Shown: positions 25,025-33,319, counted from the stretch's first letter. The stretch is DNA of 64,000 bases from Streptomyces melanogenes (GCF_014649795.1 NZ_BMTS01000001.1:682001-746000), one strand, 5' to 3'. Numbers and translations: made by a program. The notes: generated by a model from the letters alone, not told the origin.

Positions 25025-25175
25025 TCGCTGCATTGCCTGACTCCAGGCAGTCCGGCTCGCCCGGGCTCGGCCCGGGCCTACGGTTGCGGGTCAGCGCCGG
25101 AATTCGACCGGCTTCCCCTGGAGTTGAGTGCTCATCAGTTCGTGCTTATCAGGCGGAGTGAAACACGGAGGTAAA
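25025..25175 (-). promoter_or_regulatory. Cobalamin riboswitch upstream of the ECF/surface-protein operon
   Basis: On the minus strand, 25081-25122 reads GGGAAGCCGGTCGAATTCC then GGCGCTGACCCGCAAC, matching the conserved B12-riboswitch core GGGAA-GGTG-AA-CC-GCTGACCCGCAAC. A GAGCCGGACTGCCTGG element follows at ~25037-25052, the 3' conserved box. The leader ends about 110 nt before the GTG start, so control is by sequestration or termination in the remaining leader. The exact ends were not folded. Confidence 0.9.
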
Positions 25176-25239
25176 GACGGAGTCAACGTGTGCTGGATCT
25201 CATCGCGGACATGTCGGACTTCGGGTGCCAGGGCCGCTG

Positions 25240-25445
25240 ACACGGCAATGATCCCTCCGGTAGCGTCCGGTCTTGCCAGACGGGGGAATCCGGTGTGAAT
25301 CCGGGGCTGACGCGCAGCGGTGTGGACGGCAGGGGGCCGTTCCGAGCCCGAATGCCCGGACGGCAGAGCAGCACAGGAAGCCGTACCACGCGTTCGGACG
25401 GCGGCCGCCGCCTCCGGTGTCTTCCCGCTCCGGAGAGGTGTGTCG
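25240..25445 (+). promoter_or_regulatory. Cobalamin riboswitch upstream of the alpha/alpha-DUF4430 protein gene
   Basis: The plus-strand core at 25282-25320 reads GGGGAATCCGGTGTGAATCC then GGGGCTGACGCGCAGCGGT, a good match to the conserved B12-riboswitch core. The GAGCCCGAATGCC box follows near 25343. It is divergent from the riboswitch at 25025-25175, so two promoters lie within about 25150-25250. The downstream ATG is at 25475. Confidence 0.92.
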
Positions 25446-25474
25446 GGCCGCGTCCCTCATCCCAGGAGCAGGTC

Positions 25475-26890
25475 ATGTCCCGTACCCACGCCTCCCGCCG
25501 CATCGCCGTGGCGATACCCGCCGCCCTCGGCGCCCTCGTCCTGACGGCGCTGCCCGCGTCGGCGACGTCCACGCCCGCGCAGATCGCCACGTCGAAGACG
25601 AACGGCGTCGCCTACCTCAAGTCCCTCCAGGCCGCCGACGGTTCGTACGCCGGCTCGGGCCTGTCCAACGAGTGGGCGTTCAGCGCGTTCGCCGCCGCGG
25701 GGACCGCCGCTGTCGACGTCACGCCCGGGGGCGACACGTCGAAGAACGCCCGCACCGTGTACCGGAACCTCCTGTCCACCGCGGGCTGGCCCTCGGCCTC
25801 GCCGGTCGTCACCGACTATGAGCGCGGTGCGCTCAACGCGTACGCCGCCGGTGTCGACCCGGCCCGGGTCTCCGCCTCCCGCAACCTCGTGGCCGACGTC
25901 TACGGCTACTGGCAGAGCGCCGAGGCCGGTTACTTCGGCTCGTCCTCCAACTACAACGGCACGGTCTTCGCGGCACTCGCCCTCGGTGGTACGAGAACGC
26001 AGTCGGGCGGGCAGCGCGTCCCGCAGGCCCTGCTGGACTCGGTGGTCGCCCGGATCCGGGCCAACCAGCACAACGACGGCGGCTGGAACTTCAGCAAGGC
26101 CGAGGGCAACCCGACCGCCCTCAACTCCGCGAGCGACATCGACATGACGGGCGCCTCGATGGCGGCCCTGTGTGTCGCCGGAGTGCCCAACACCGACGCG
26201 GACGTCCTCCAGGCCAAGGCGTTCCTCAAGGGCAAGCTGGTGCCCGGCAGCGGTGCCTTCAACGGCATGTTCGGCGTGAACACCGACTCCAACGGGTGGG
26301 CCGTCTCCGGTTTGAACGCCTGCGGCATCAACCCGCAGACCGGCGACTTCCTCACCTCCATGGGCAAGACCCCGGTCGACTTCCTCATCGCCCAGCAGTT
26401 CAAGCCCGGCGGCGGCTTCAAGTACCTGCCGAGCGACACCGTGCCCCAGGCCTACGCCTCCATCGACGCCCTGCGCGCGGTCGCGGGCGGCGGCTTCACG
26501 GCCGCGCCGCCCACGCCGGTGACGCTCGGCGCACCGAAGTGGGTCGGTGAGACGGCCTTCACCCCGGGCTCGGCCGCCAAGCTGGCCCTGACCGTCGACG
26601 ACGGCGCCGGGAACCTCAAGGTCTGCTCGGTCTCCGTGACGCCGACCGGCTCCACGACGACCCTCGGCGATGTGCTCACCGCCGCGACGGCCGCGTCCGT
26701 ACCGTCCGGGTGCGTCACCTCGGTGACGCCGTCGTCCGGCGCCACGGGCCCCGTCACCGCCGTCAACGGCAAGGCCAACAGCGGCTCCGGGACGTGGAAG
26801 GTGAGCCTCGACGGGGCCGCGTTCACCGGTGCCGACCGAGGTACGACCGTCGGCATAGGCGACACCATCGCGCTGCGCTGGGGCGCCTGA
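25475..26890 (+). CDS. Secreted transcobalamin/intrinsic factor-like protein (alpha/alpha barrel plus DUF4430-like domain)
   Basis: 471 residues with a Sec signal peptide (cleavage near ASATSTPA). Residues ~40-360 are prenyltransferase-like alpha/alpha repeats (VAYLKSLQAADGSYAG, QHNDGGWNF, FKPGGGFKYLPSD). The last ~110 residues form a small beta domain ending GTWKVSLDGAAFTG...GIGDTIALRWG, matching the DUF4430/transcobalamin C-terminal pattern. An alpha barrel followed by a beta domain is the architecture of animal intrinsic factor and transcobalamin. The cobalamin riboswitch upstream supports corrinoid binding. No anchor, so it is probably released. AGGAGC ribosome-binding site before ATG 25475. 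Confidence 0.82.
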   Translation: MSRTHASRRIAVAIPAALGALVLTALPASATSTPAQIATSKTNGVAYLKSLQAADGSYAGSGLSNEWAFSAFAAAGTAAVDVTPGGDTSKNARTVYRNLLSTAGWPSASPVVTDYERGALNAYAAGVDPARVSASRNLVADVYGYWQSAEAGYFGSSSNYNGTVFAALALGGTRTQSGGQRVPQALLDSVVARIRANQHNDGGWNFSKAEGNPTALNSASDIDMTGASMAALCVAGVPNTDADVLQAKAFLKGKLVPGSGAFNGMFGVNTDSNGWAVSGLNACGINPQTGDFLTSMGKTPVDFLIAQQFKPGGGFKYLPSDTVPQAYASIDALRAVAGGGFTAAPPTPVTLGAPKWVGETAFTPGSAAKLALTVDDGAGNLKVCSVSVTPTGSTTTLGDVLTAATAASVPSGCVTSVTPSSGATGPVTAVNGKANSGSGTWKVSLDGAAFTGADRGTTVGIGDTIALRWGA

Positions 26891-26906
26891 CCCGATCCGA
26901 CCAGTG

Positions 26907-26929
26907 CGGGCCCGTGCGTGACGGGCCCG
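26907..26929. terminator. Bidirectional terminator-like hairpin between convergent genes
   Basis: CGGGCCCGT (26907-26915) and ACGGGCCCG (26921-26929) form a perfect 9-bp stem with a 5-nt loop. It lies between the plus-strand gene ending at 26890 and the minus-strand gene ending at 26960, so it can serve both. Confidence 0.7.
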
Positions 26930-26959
26930 TACCGGACCGGTTCCGGTGGAGAAGTCCGG

Positions 26960-27448
26960 TTAGAAGGCGGTCCAGGTGAACGCCACCTTGTCGCCGGACT
27001 TCAGCGCGAACTGGCAGCCGCCGACCGGGGTCGGCGTGCCGTTGACGGAGATGCTCCAGTACGCCGAGCCGCCGCCGCTCACGTTCTTGACGGTGTCGAC
27101 GGAGAAGTCGTCGAACGAGGCGTACCAGGCCCCGTCCCAGGTGAAGTGGTGGCGGCGGGCCGCGTCGTCGAGGGCGGCGGTCGGGGTGGGCACGGCGGCC
27201 GGGTGGGCGGCGCCGTTGGTGCCGTCGCACTTGTGCGTCCCGCCCGCGACGGTCGTCACGTCGTGCCCCTTGGTCCTCACTCTGCCGTTGAAGAGCGGGC
27301 CGTCGGGGCCCTGGACGGTGAGGGACACGGTGACCGGCGCGTTGGGCACGGGCGCGGGCTTGGCCTGGGCGACGGCCGGGGCGGCGCCCAGGGCGAAGGT
27401 GAGTGCGGCCGTGGTGATCAGGGTGCGGTGCAGTACGTGCTGGCGCAT
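26960..27448 (-). CDS. Secreted DUF4430-domain protein
   Basis: 162 residues. The signal peptide (TTAALTFALGAAPAVAQA) is followed by a single DUF4430-like domain. The hallmark C-terminal stretch is SAYWSISVNGTPTPVGGC and then LKSGDKVAFTWTAF, the beta domain seen in transcobalamin-like proteins. Two cysteines are present (CDGTNG and GGCQF). It has its own cobalamin riboswitch upstream on the minus strand, the third in 2.6 kb, so it should be made when cobalamin is scarce. Probably a small corrinoid-binding accessory; the ligand is inferred from regulation. Confidence 0.85.
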   Translation of the reverse strand: MRQHVLHRTLITTAALTFALGAAPAVAQAKPAPVPNAPVTVSLTVQGPDGPLFNGRVRTKGHDVTTVAGGTHKCDGTNGAAHPAAVPTPTAALDDAARRHHFTWDGAWYASFDDFSVDTVKNVSGGGSAYWSISVNGTPTPVGGCQFALKSGDKVAFTWTAF

Positions 27449-27559
27449 GGTGTGCCTTTCGAGGCGGGTACGGGCCGACAGGCCGCACCCCTGCACACCG
27501 CGCTCCCGATCAGGGGCCCGGAAAGGGGTGCTTCGCGCTGCAGACCATGACAGTGGGAA

Positions 27560-27675
27560 GCGATACGCGCGTAACGCGCCGGGCCACCCGACTCGCGGCA
27601 CACGGTCACCGCTCACGGTTGCAGGTCAGCGCCGGATTCCCACCGGCTTCCCCCGGACACGCACACATTTGGTTG
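27560..27675 (-). promoter_or_regulatory. Cobalamin riboswitch upstream of the small DUF4430 protein gene
   Basis: On the minus strand, 27615-27655 reads GGGGGAAGCCGGTGGGAATC then CGGCGCTGACCTGCAAC, a near-consensus B12-riboswitch core. GCCGCGAGTCGGGTGGCC near 27580-27600 fits the 3' conserved box. The start codon of the regulated gene is at 27448. Confidence 0.9.
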
Positions 27676-27676
27676 T

Positions 27677-27699
27677 ACTCCCCGGCAGGGCCGGGGAGT
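27677..27699. other. Strong symmetric hairpin at the 5' side of the third riboswitch
   Basis: ACTCCCCGGC and GCCGGGGAGT form a perfect 10-bp stem with loop AGG. It lies between the minus-strand riboswitch and the plus-strand gene at 27838. It could be an outer riboswitch helix or an insulating terminator. The 389-bp gene-free stretch 27449-27837 otherwise holds the riboswitch and, presumably, both promoters. Confidence 0.5.
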
Positions 27700-27837
27700 T
27701 GCATCGTAGGGCGTGGTGGATCCCGAAGACCAGAGAGACGGCAGCGGCAGTATGCGGGGCCCGGTGCGGGGAGTGATAGAAAGAGCACCGAGGGGTCAAG
27801 GTAGTGATTTCGGTAGCGAATTCGGGGGAAAGTCGCT

Positions 27838-29604
27838 GTGAGCCATCCGCCAAGTGAACAGCCGCCGCACGAGCCGGTTCCGGGCAACCCGTATGCCCAG
27901 CCAAGTGGTTACGGAGAGCCGGGCCAGATACCGCCGGTTGGTTACGGCCAGCCCGCGCCCGGTCCGCCCGGCGGTTACGGTCAGCCAGGAGCGGCCCAGC
28001 CCGGTGGTTACGGCCAACCCCTCGGCGGCACCGGCTACCCGCCGCAGCCCCCGTACCCCGGTGGATACGGCTCGCCGATCCCGTCCCCGTACGACCAGAC
28101 TCCGCCCACGGCCCCGCCGACCCCACCGGGCAGCGGCGGTCAAGGGCCCTTCCGCCGCAAGCGAGTGGTGATCGTGGCCGCCGTGGTCGCGGGCCTGCTG
28201 GCCGTCGGTGGTGGTGTGTACCTCGCCACCGGCGACGACGGGGAGCCCGCCAAACCGGCGGCGTCGGCCAGTGACGCGGCCGTGCCCTCCGCATCCCCGT
28301 CGGTCGACCTCGGCGACGGCACGGGCAGCGGAAACGGCGGCGCGAGCGGCGGTGACGGGTTCAACGACGGGATCAAACCGGGCGAGGCGCGCGTCTGGGT
28401 GCGTGAGAACGAGACCCAGCTGACTTCGGCGGGCGGCGTGCAGTTCGGCCCGTGGCGGCTCGGCGACATCGTGGCCAGGGCCATGTACAAGGAGGTCACC
28501 GGGCACGCGGTGGCCGACGGCGCGCTGAAGTGGAGCGTGGCCCTGGAGACACCCGTGTGCGGCGCCGGGCACACCCCGACCGCCCACGGCAAGCTGGTCA
28601 TCGCCACGCTGGAGAACAACACCAAGCGCGCCCACTGCAAGTACCTCCAGCAGATCGACCTGGCCACGGGCAAGGTGGGCTGGAAGGTCGAGGTGCCGCA
28701 GGAGAGCGAGTTCGACACCACCAACGAGTTCCGGCTCGCGATCACCGGCGACACCGTCGCCGTCGGCCACAGCGCCTACGCGAGCGGTTTCTCGGCCGTC
28801 GACGGCAAGAAGACCTTCGGCACGTGGAAGACCGACGGTTGCAGCCCGTACACCATCGGCGGCGGCACCAGGCTGATCGGTGTGGACCTGTGCCCGTCCG
28901 CCGCCGGCACCACCAAGTCGCAGCAGCTGATCGAGGAACTCGACCCGGCCACCGGCAAGTCCAAGTGGAACTACAAATACCCCGCCGGTTGGAACGTCGG
29001 CCGGGTCTACTCCACCGACCCGCTGATCGTGGCCGCCCGCAACGGCGACACCAAGGCGTGGAACATCACGTCGTTCGCGCCGGACGGCAAGGTCCGCTGG
29101 CAGGTCGAGCCGAAGTTCCAGGTCACCGGCGCGTGCGACGGCTTCGGTGACGGCAGCGGAAACCTCCACGCCTGCACCTTCGCCGCGAACGACGCGGCCA
29201 CCCTCTACCTCGGCACCGCGGGTTCGGGCGGCGCCGTGCTCGGCGAACCGGAGACCAACGAGGTCGTCGCCATCGACCTGGGCACCGGCAAGGAGAAGTG
29301 GCGTACGAAGGACTCCCGCGGCCGTGCCATGCGGCCGGTGGCCGTCGAGGGCGGCAAGGCGGTGGTGTACGTCCACCCCGGCAAGGACCCGAACGACTCC
29401 GCCGCCGTGGCCACCATCGCGGCGACCGGCGGCGCTCCCCAGATCCTCCTGCAGACCCCGGCAGCGGCGGCCGCCACCGAACGCGCCTTCTTCCTCACCC
29501 CCCGTATGGCCTGGTCGGACGGCCGTTTCTTCCTGCTCAACGGCCATGTCCAGAGCCCCACGGCCCAGCGGAAGGACCGCACGCTGCTGTCCTTCGGAAA
29601 GTGA
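27838..29604 (+). CDS. Membrane-anchored PQQ-like beta-propeller protein
   Basis: 588 residues. The cytoplasmic N-terminal ~100 residues are low-complexity with repeated GGYGQP units. One transmembrane helix follows (VVIVAAVVAGLLAVGGGVYLATG, ~residues 109-131), then a Ser/Ala/Gly linker and a C-terminal beta-propeller of PQQ-like repeats (LATGKVGWKV, LDPATGKSKWNYK, DLGTGKEKWRT). Such actinobacterial proteins are often scaffolds or receptor domains linked to kinases, but no kinase domain is present. GTG start with GGGGGAAAG upstream. Function unknown. Confidence 0.85.
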   Translation: MSHPPSEQPPHEPVPGNPYAQPSGYGEPGQIPPVGYGQPAPGPPGGYGQPGAAQPGGYGQPLGGTGYPPQPPYPGGYGSPIPSPYDQTPPTAPPTPPGSGGQGPFRRKRVVIVAAVVAGLLAVGGGVYLATGDDGEPAKPAASASDAAVPSASPSVDLGDGTGSGNGGASGGDGFNDGIKPGEARVWVRENETQLTSAGGVQFGPWRLGDIVARAMYKEVTGHAVADGALKWSVALETPVCGAGHTPTAHGKLVIATLENNTKRAHCKYLQQIDLATGKVGWKVEVPQESEFDTTNEFRLAITGDTVAVGHSAYASGFSAVDGKKTFGTWKTDGCSPYTIGGGTRLIGVDLCPSAAGTTKSQQLIEELDPATGKSKWNYKYPAGWNVGRVYSTDPLIVAARNGDTKAWNITSFAPDGKVRWQVEPKFQVTGACDGFGDGSGNLHACTFAANDAATLYLGTAGSGGAVLGEPETNEVVAIDLGTGKEKWRTKDSRGRAMRPVAVEGGKAVVYVHPGKDPNDSAAVATIAATGGAPQILLQTPAAAAATERAFFLTPRMAWSDGRFFLLNGHVQSPTAQRKDRTLLSFGK

Positions 29605-29780
29605 CGACGCGGCTGGAAACCCCGGGGTGGGTTTGCGTCAATCCGGGCGTCGGGTGAGCTGCCGGGGAGCCCGCCCGTACGGCATGTCGCCTGATGGACA
29701 CGGTTCGCGCGCGGGGCGCATTCCCTCCGGGTGTGCCCGGGGCAGGGTTGTCCCCGCGTCAGGCGCTCGTCGAAGCTGGT

Positions 29781-29799
29781 GCCCACCGAACCGGTGGGC
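29781..29799. other. Inverted repeat upstream of the triple-repeat secreted protein
   Basis: GCCCACCGAACCGGTGGGC: two 7-bp arms (GCCCACC/GGTGGGC) around five bases, 27 bp before the ATG at 29826. It may act on translation of the downstream gene or as an operator. Confidence 0.35.
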
Positions 29800-29825
29800 C
29801 TCGACGACACCCCGGAAGGGACACC

Positions 29826-30485
29826 ATGAGCAGATCAGGGTCGAGCAGCCGCCGTGGGCGGCTGGCCTGTGCGTTGGCCGCCGGGGCACTGGCGACCGCC
29901 GGGCTCACCGGCACGGCGGCCCACGCCGTGCCGACGGGTCCGCGAGCCGCCGCCCCCGAGGTCGGCATCCAGTACAACCCCGACGGTGACGCGGGCCAGT
30001 GCGGCGGACGCACCGGGCAGCAGTGGGCCACCTCGCCGGACTGGACCCAGCCCATCCGCTTCGACACCGACGGGCGCCCCGGCGGCTGCCAGCTCGCCTT
30101 CGGTGTGTACGACCCGGACAACACCTTCGCGGGTGCGTCCATCAGCTACGCCTTCTACGTCAACCCCGGTGGGGACAGCGGCCAGTGCGGTGCCCAGGGC
30201 ACGTATCAGATGCCGATCCGCCCCTTCCAGACCTTCGGCCCGAGCGTCCGGGTCGACACCGACAACCGCTCGGGGTACTGCAACCTCACCCTCGCCGTGT
30301 CCGGTCGCTCGGACATCGGTCTCGACGTGCAGTTCTACCCCGACGGCGACGCAGGCCAGTGCAAGAACTACCTCCCTGCGGGCCAGTACCGCACGGCGTA
30401 CGCCGGCAACCCGGTCACGGTCGGCATCGACGCCGACAACCGCCCCGGCGGCTGCCAGTTCCTGCTGCGACTGCGGCGCTTCTAG
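29826..30485 (+). CDS. Small secreted protein with three DGDAGQC repeats
   Basis: 219 residues. A Sec signal peptide (LACALAAGALATAGLTGTAAHA) is followed by three ~60-residue repeats. Each has a (Y/V)NPDGDAGQC-like head (second repeat VNPGGDSGQC), a GQ-containing middle and a tail VDTDNRPGGCQLxL. Each repeat contains two cysteines, probably a disulfide, and the Asp-rich loop could bind calcium. I do not recognise the family. The frame is open further upstream, but ATG 29826 has GGAAGGG just before it and starts the signal peptide. Confidence 0.8.
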   Translation: MSRSGSSSRRGRLACALAAGALATAGLTGTAAHAVPTGPRAAAPEVGIQYNPDGDAGQCGGRTGQQWATSPDWTQPIRFDTDGRPGGCQLAFGVYDPDNTFAGASISYAFYVNPGGDSGQCGAQGTYQMPIRPFQTFGPSVRVDTDNRSGYCNLTLAVSGRSDIGLDVQFYPDGDAGQCKNYLPAGQYRTAYAGNPVTVGIDADNRPGGCQFLLRLRRF

Positions 30486-30564
30486 GGGGTGTGCGGCCCA
30501 AACGGCACCACCAGCGGCCCCTTCCGGGCACGCCACCACGGCAGCAACTGAACGACACCGAACG

Positions 30565-30936
30565 TCACCAACCCGCCATCTGCTCCCGAAACTTGGGGCA
30601 CTTGACGATGTCCTCCTCGCTGCACTTCACGGCGTGGGTGAGGAGCTGGTGGGCGTGGTCGAGGTCGATCATGCGCTGCTCGATCTCGGTGATCTTGGCG
30701 CGGATCATCGCCTCGCGGTGCGGCTGGTCGCGCTGGAACTCCCTGATCTCGACCAGGGTCAGCCCGGCCTGCTGGCACTTGCGCAGCACCGTGATCCGCT
30801 CGGCGGCCTCCGGCGGATAGCGCCGCTGCCCGCTCTCCCGCTCGGGCGCGGGCAGCAGGCCGTGGCGCTCCCAGTAGCGGATGGCCGAAGCGGGCACTCC
30901 GGTGATCTCGGCGAGTCGGCCGATCGTCATACGCAC
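30565..30936 (-). CDS. MerR-family transcriptional regulator
   Basis: About 123 residues. The N-terminal MerR winged helix is clear (TIGRLAEITGVPASAIRYWERHGLL), then RRYPPEAAERI and a dimerisation helix. The C-terminal HAVKCSEEDIVKCPKF contains two cysteines that could sense metal or redox state. I chose GTG 30936, 7-10 bases after a GAGGAGGAG stretch; ATG 30930 is an alternative. It diverges from a class II aldolase gene with a shared palindrome between them, so it probably regulates that operon. Confidence 0.85.
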   Translation of the reverse strand: MRMTIGRLAEITGVPASAIRYWERHGLLPAPERESGQRRYPPEAAERITVLRKCQQAGLTLVEIREFQRDQPHREAMIRAKITEIEQRMIDLDHAHQLLTHAVKCSEEDIVKCPKFREQMAGW

Positions 30937-30990
30937 GTTCCGCTCCTCCTCCTGCTGCCGTCCGGCGGCCCCGTTCGGTCCCGGCATTTG

Positions 30991-31010
30991 ACTTAAACCT
31001 TAGTTCAAGT
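30991..31010. promoter_or_regulatory. MerR-type palindromic operator
   Basis: ACTTAAAC-CTTA-GTTCAAGT, two 8-bp arms with one mismatch, preceded by TTGACT at 30988. It lies between the divergent regulator and the aldolase gene, the usual place of a MerR operator between -35 and -10 elements. Confidence 0.5.
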
Positions 31011-31078
31011 TGGAGAGTGGTCGGCACGTGGACAGCGGCGAACGAGCGGCCGCTGGCAGCACACTTGGAGATGCCGGT

Positions 31079-31744
31079 ATGAGCGATACGTACGTGGTGA
31101 AAGAGCGGGCCGACCAGCTGGTGGAAGCCGCGGAGAGGCTCTTCGCGGCCGGGGTGATGTCCCACTCCGGGCACGCCAACCTGAGCGCCAGGCTCGACGG
31201 CGAACGCCTCCTGCTGACGCCGGGGTTCGTCCAGGGGCTGCGGACCGAGCAACTGGCGACCGTCGGCTTCGACGGGCAGGTCCTGGAGGGCGAACTCCAG
31301 TCCGTCAGCGCCGAGATCATCGCCATGCACAGCGCCGTCTACAGGGCCCGCCCCCATGTCGGCGCGATCATCCACACCCACTCACCCTCCGCGACCGCCT
31401 TCGCCGTGGCCCACCGGCCGCTGCCGTGCCGCACCGAGCCGATGCTGCGCTTCGGGCAGGCCGAGGAGGTCCCGGTGGTCCCCTGGGGGCCGCGCGGCTC
31501 GGACGTGTCGGTGCGCGGTATCGCCGACGTACTGGAGCGGCGCCCGACGACGTCCGCGGTCCTGCTGGCCAACCACGGCCTCCTGGTGTTCGGCCCGGAT
31601 TCGGCGGCCACCGCCCACCTCGTGGTGGCGATCGAGGAGAGCGCCGAGGCCGAGATCGCCGCGGCGGCGATCGGCGGGGCCGTGGACTTCCCGCCGGGCG
31701 CCCAGGAGGCCGTGCGCGCCGCGATCGCGAAGGCCACGGCATGA
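31079..31744 (+). CDS. Class II aldolase/adducin family protein
   Basis: 221 residues. The metal-binding motif HTHSPSATAFA is near residue 100 and a third histidine is in LLANHGLLVFG. The substrate loop SHSGHANLSARL near the N-terminus fits the class II aldolase/fuculose-phosphate aldolase fold. The reaction cannot be assigned; family members cleave phosphorylated sugars or decarboxylate. ATG 31079 has GGAGATG upstream and its stop overlaps the next start (ATGA). Confidence 0.85.
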   Translation: MSDTYVVKERADQLVEAAERLFAAGVMSHSGHANLSARLDGERLLLTPGFVQGLRTEQLATVGFDGQVLEGELQSVSAEIIAMHSAVYRARPHVGAIIHTHSPSATAFAVAHRPLPCRTEPMLRFGQAEEVPVVPWGPRGSDVSVRGIADVLERRPTTSAVLLANHGLLVFGPDSAATAHLVVAIEESAEAEIAAAAIGGAVDFPPGAQEAVRAAIAKATA

Positions 31745-32148
31745 GCGACGACAGCCTCGCCTCCCGTGCGGAGGCCGTACGGGACCGCTACCGCTCCACC
31801 CTCGGAGCCGTTCCGAGCGGGGTGGAGGAGCGGCTGCGCCTGGCCCAGGAGTTCGGCCGGCTCCCGACCGAAGAGGCCATCGCGGCGCTGCGCCACATCG
31901 TGCTGACGGACAACCCCCTGGGAGCGCGGGTGCAGCAGCTCGTCCACTTCGGACAGCTGCTGGCCCTCGGCCGGGCCCACCCCGCCCGCATCCACGCCCA
32001 GGGCGCGCTCCACGCCGGGGCCGGTATCGCCGACCTCATCGGCGTCGCCGAGACCGCGCTCATCACCGCGGGCGTGCCGGCGTACGCACTCGGCACCGAG
32101 ATCATCGCCGAACTCCTGCCGCCCGGGGGTGGTGCCGAAGGGCGATAG
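31741..32148 (+). CDS. Carboxymuconolactone decarboxylase-like protein
   Basis: 135 residues. The central segment (HPARIHAQGALHAGAG...LIGVAETALITAGVPAYALGTEIIAEL) matches the carboxymuconolactone decarboxylase/AhpD fold, but the CxxC peroxidase motif is absent. It overlaps the aldolase gene by 4 bp, so the two act together in one small operon with the divergent MerR regulator. A lactone or oxo-acid decarboxylating role is possible; I cannot assign a substrate. Confidence 0.7.
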   Translation: MSDDSLASRAEAVRDRYRSTLGAVPSGVEERLRLAQEFGRLPTEEAIAALRHIVLTDNPLGARVQQLVHFGQLLALGRAHPARIHAQGALHAGAGIADLIGVAETALITAGVPAYALGTEIIAELLPPGGGAEGR

Positions 32149-32171
32149 CGCCCCCCGTCCCTCCCCGGCCG

Positions 32172-32594
32172 TCAGGTCAGGTTGCGCTCCACCAGGGCGA
32201 GCAGCCGGGCGAGTTCGGCCCGGTCGGGCTCGGTGAGGCCGGCCAGGGTGAGGTCCTCCAGCTCCTTCCAGGCCTGGCTGACCTGGTCGCGCAGGGCCTG
32301 CCCGGCGGCGGTGGGCTGCACGATGACGGCGCGGCGGTCGGTCTCGCTCCGCACGCGGCGGACGAAGCCGGACTGTTCCAGCCGCTGCACCGCCCTCGTC
32401 ACGGTCGAGGCATCGAGGCCGAGCAGCTCGATCAGCGCGCTCTGCGGCTGCGGGCCGTTGTCCCACAGATGCATCATCAGGAGTTCCTGCCCGGCGTGCA
32501 GGCCCGAACTGCGCAGCAGGCGTTCGGCGGCGGCGCGATGCGAGCGGGCGACCCGAACGATCGCGTGGCTGGTGGTGTCGATGTCGGCGTGCAC
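32172..32594 (-). CDS. MarR-family transcriptional regulator
   Basis: 140 residues. The winged helix includes ALIELLGLDASTVTRAVQRLEQSGFVRRV and the DRRAVIVQPT wing typical of MarR. I chose GTG 32594, giving the normal family length; no ribosome-binding site is visible, so the message may be leaderless. It diverges from the SRPBCC gene at 32733. The 138-bp gap contains CTTGGCCGTGCAAG and GCAATTGC, candidate operator elements. Confidence 0.85.
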   Translation of the reverse strand: MHADIDTTSHAIVRVARSHRAAAERLLRSSGLHAGQELLMMHLWDNGPQPQSALIELLGLDASTVTRAVQRLEQSGFVRRVRSETDRRAVIVQPTAAGQALRDQVSQAWKELEDLTLAGLTEPDRAELARLLALVERNLT

Positions 32595-32732
32595 GCATTG
32601 ATTGTACGGGCAAGGAACACCCCTCACGCGACGAGTTGATCGCTCAAAATACCTACGCCACTTGCAAATCCGTCCGGCATGGGCATTTACTTGGCCGTGC
32701 AAGCAATTGCCGATCAAGAGGAGTCCGCAACC

Positions 32733-33194
32733 ATGCGAGTGACCAGCGAACCCATGCGCGTGAACCAGCCCGGCGACTCGGATCAGGTCCGGCTCGACCG
32801 GCAGGACGTCTGGGCCGGACTGCTGCGGAAGGCCGCGAACGCGGTGCCCTTCGTGGCCGGAATGGTCGAGTGCGTCGTTGTCGAGCGCAGCGAGAACGGC
32901 TTAGTCCGTGACGTGGTCTTCCAGAGTGGCGAGCGAGTGCGGGAGAGGGTCGCCTTCGAGCACGAGCGGCGGGTCAGCTTCTACCGCGAGGACGACCGCG
33001 TCCGCTGGGTGATCCACAACGACCTCGGCGAGGACGATGCCGGTGAGCTGACGCTGACCTTCTGGGCCGAACTCGACCTGGACGACGACGCGGAGGCGGA
33101 GCGGATCGCCGCGTCCATGCGGGTCGGCTACCCGGCCGCCATGGAGAAGACCCTGGCTCTTACCCGGGAAGCGGTCGCCGCGCGATCGGCTTGA
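32733..33194 (+). CDS. SRPBCC (AtaL/DUF1857-like) protein
   Basis: 153 residues. The pattern LDRQDVWAGLLRKAANAVPFV, a central beta-rich part with VECVVVERS and ERVAFEHERRVSF, and a terminal amphipathic helix fit the START/SRPBCC AtaL-like family. These bind small hydrophobic ligands. An AAGAGGAG ribosome-binding site precedes ATG 32733. It is paired with a divergent MarR regulator. Ligand unknown. Confidence 0.7.
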   Translation: MRVTSEPMRVNQPGDSDQVRLDRQDVWAGLLRKAANAVPFVAGMVECVVVERSENGLVRDVVFQSGERVRERVAFEHERRVSFYREDDRVRWVIHNDLGEDDAGELTLTFWAELDLDDDAEAERIAASMRVGYPAAMEKTLALTREAVAARSA

Positions 33195-33319
33195 GCCGTT
33201 GGTGCGTTGTGGGCGTCACTGCGCCGGCACATCGTGTCGGGGCAGTGACGATGGCGCTGGACTCCGATGGCGGCCGGTCCCTCGCGGCGCCCCTTGGCGG
33301 CAGACCGGCTCCTGCGGTG

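Noticed and set aside
25033..25033. ATG as start of the 913-residue surface protein
   Set aside because: It falls inside the cobalamin riboswitch and would put the riboswitch core within the coding sequence; GTG 24913/24916 with GAGG upstream fits better.
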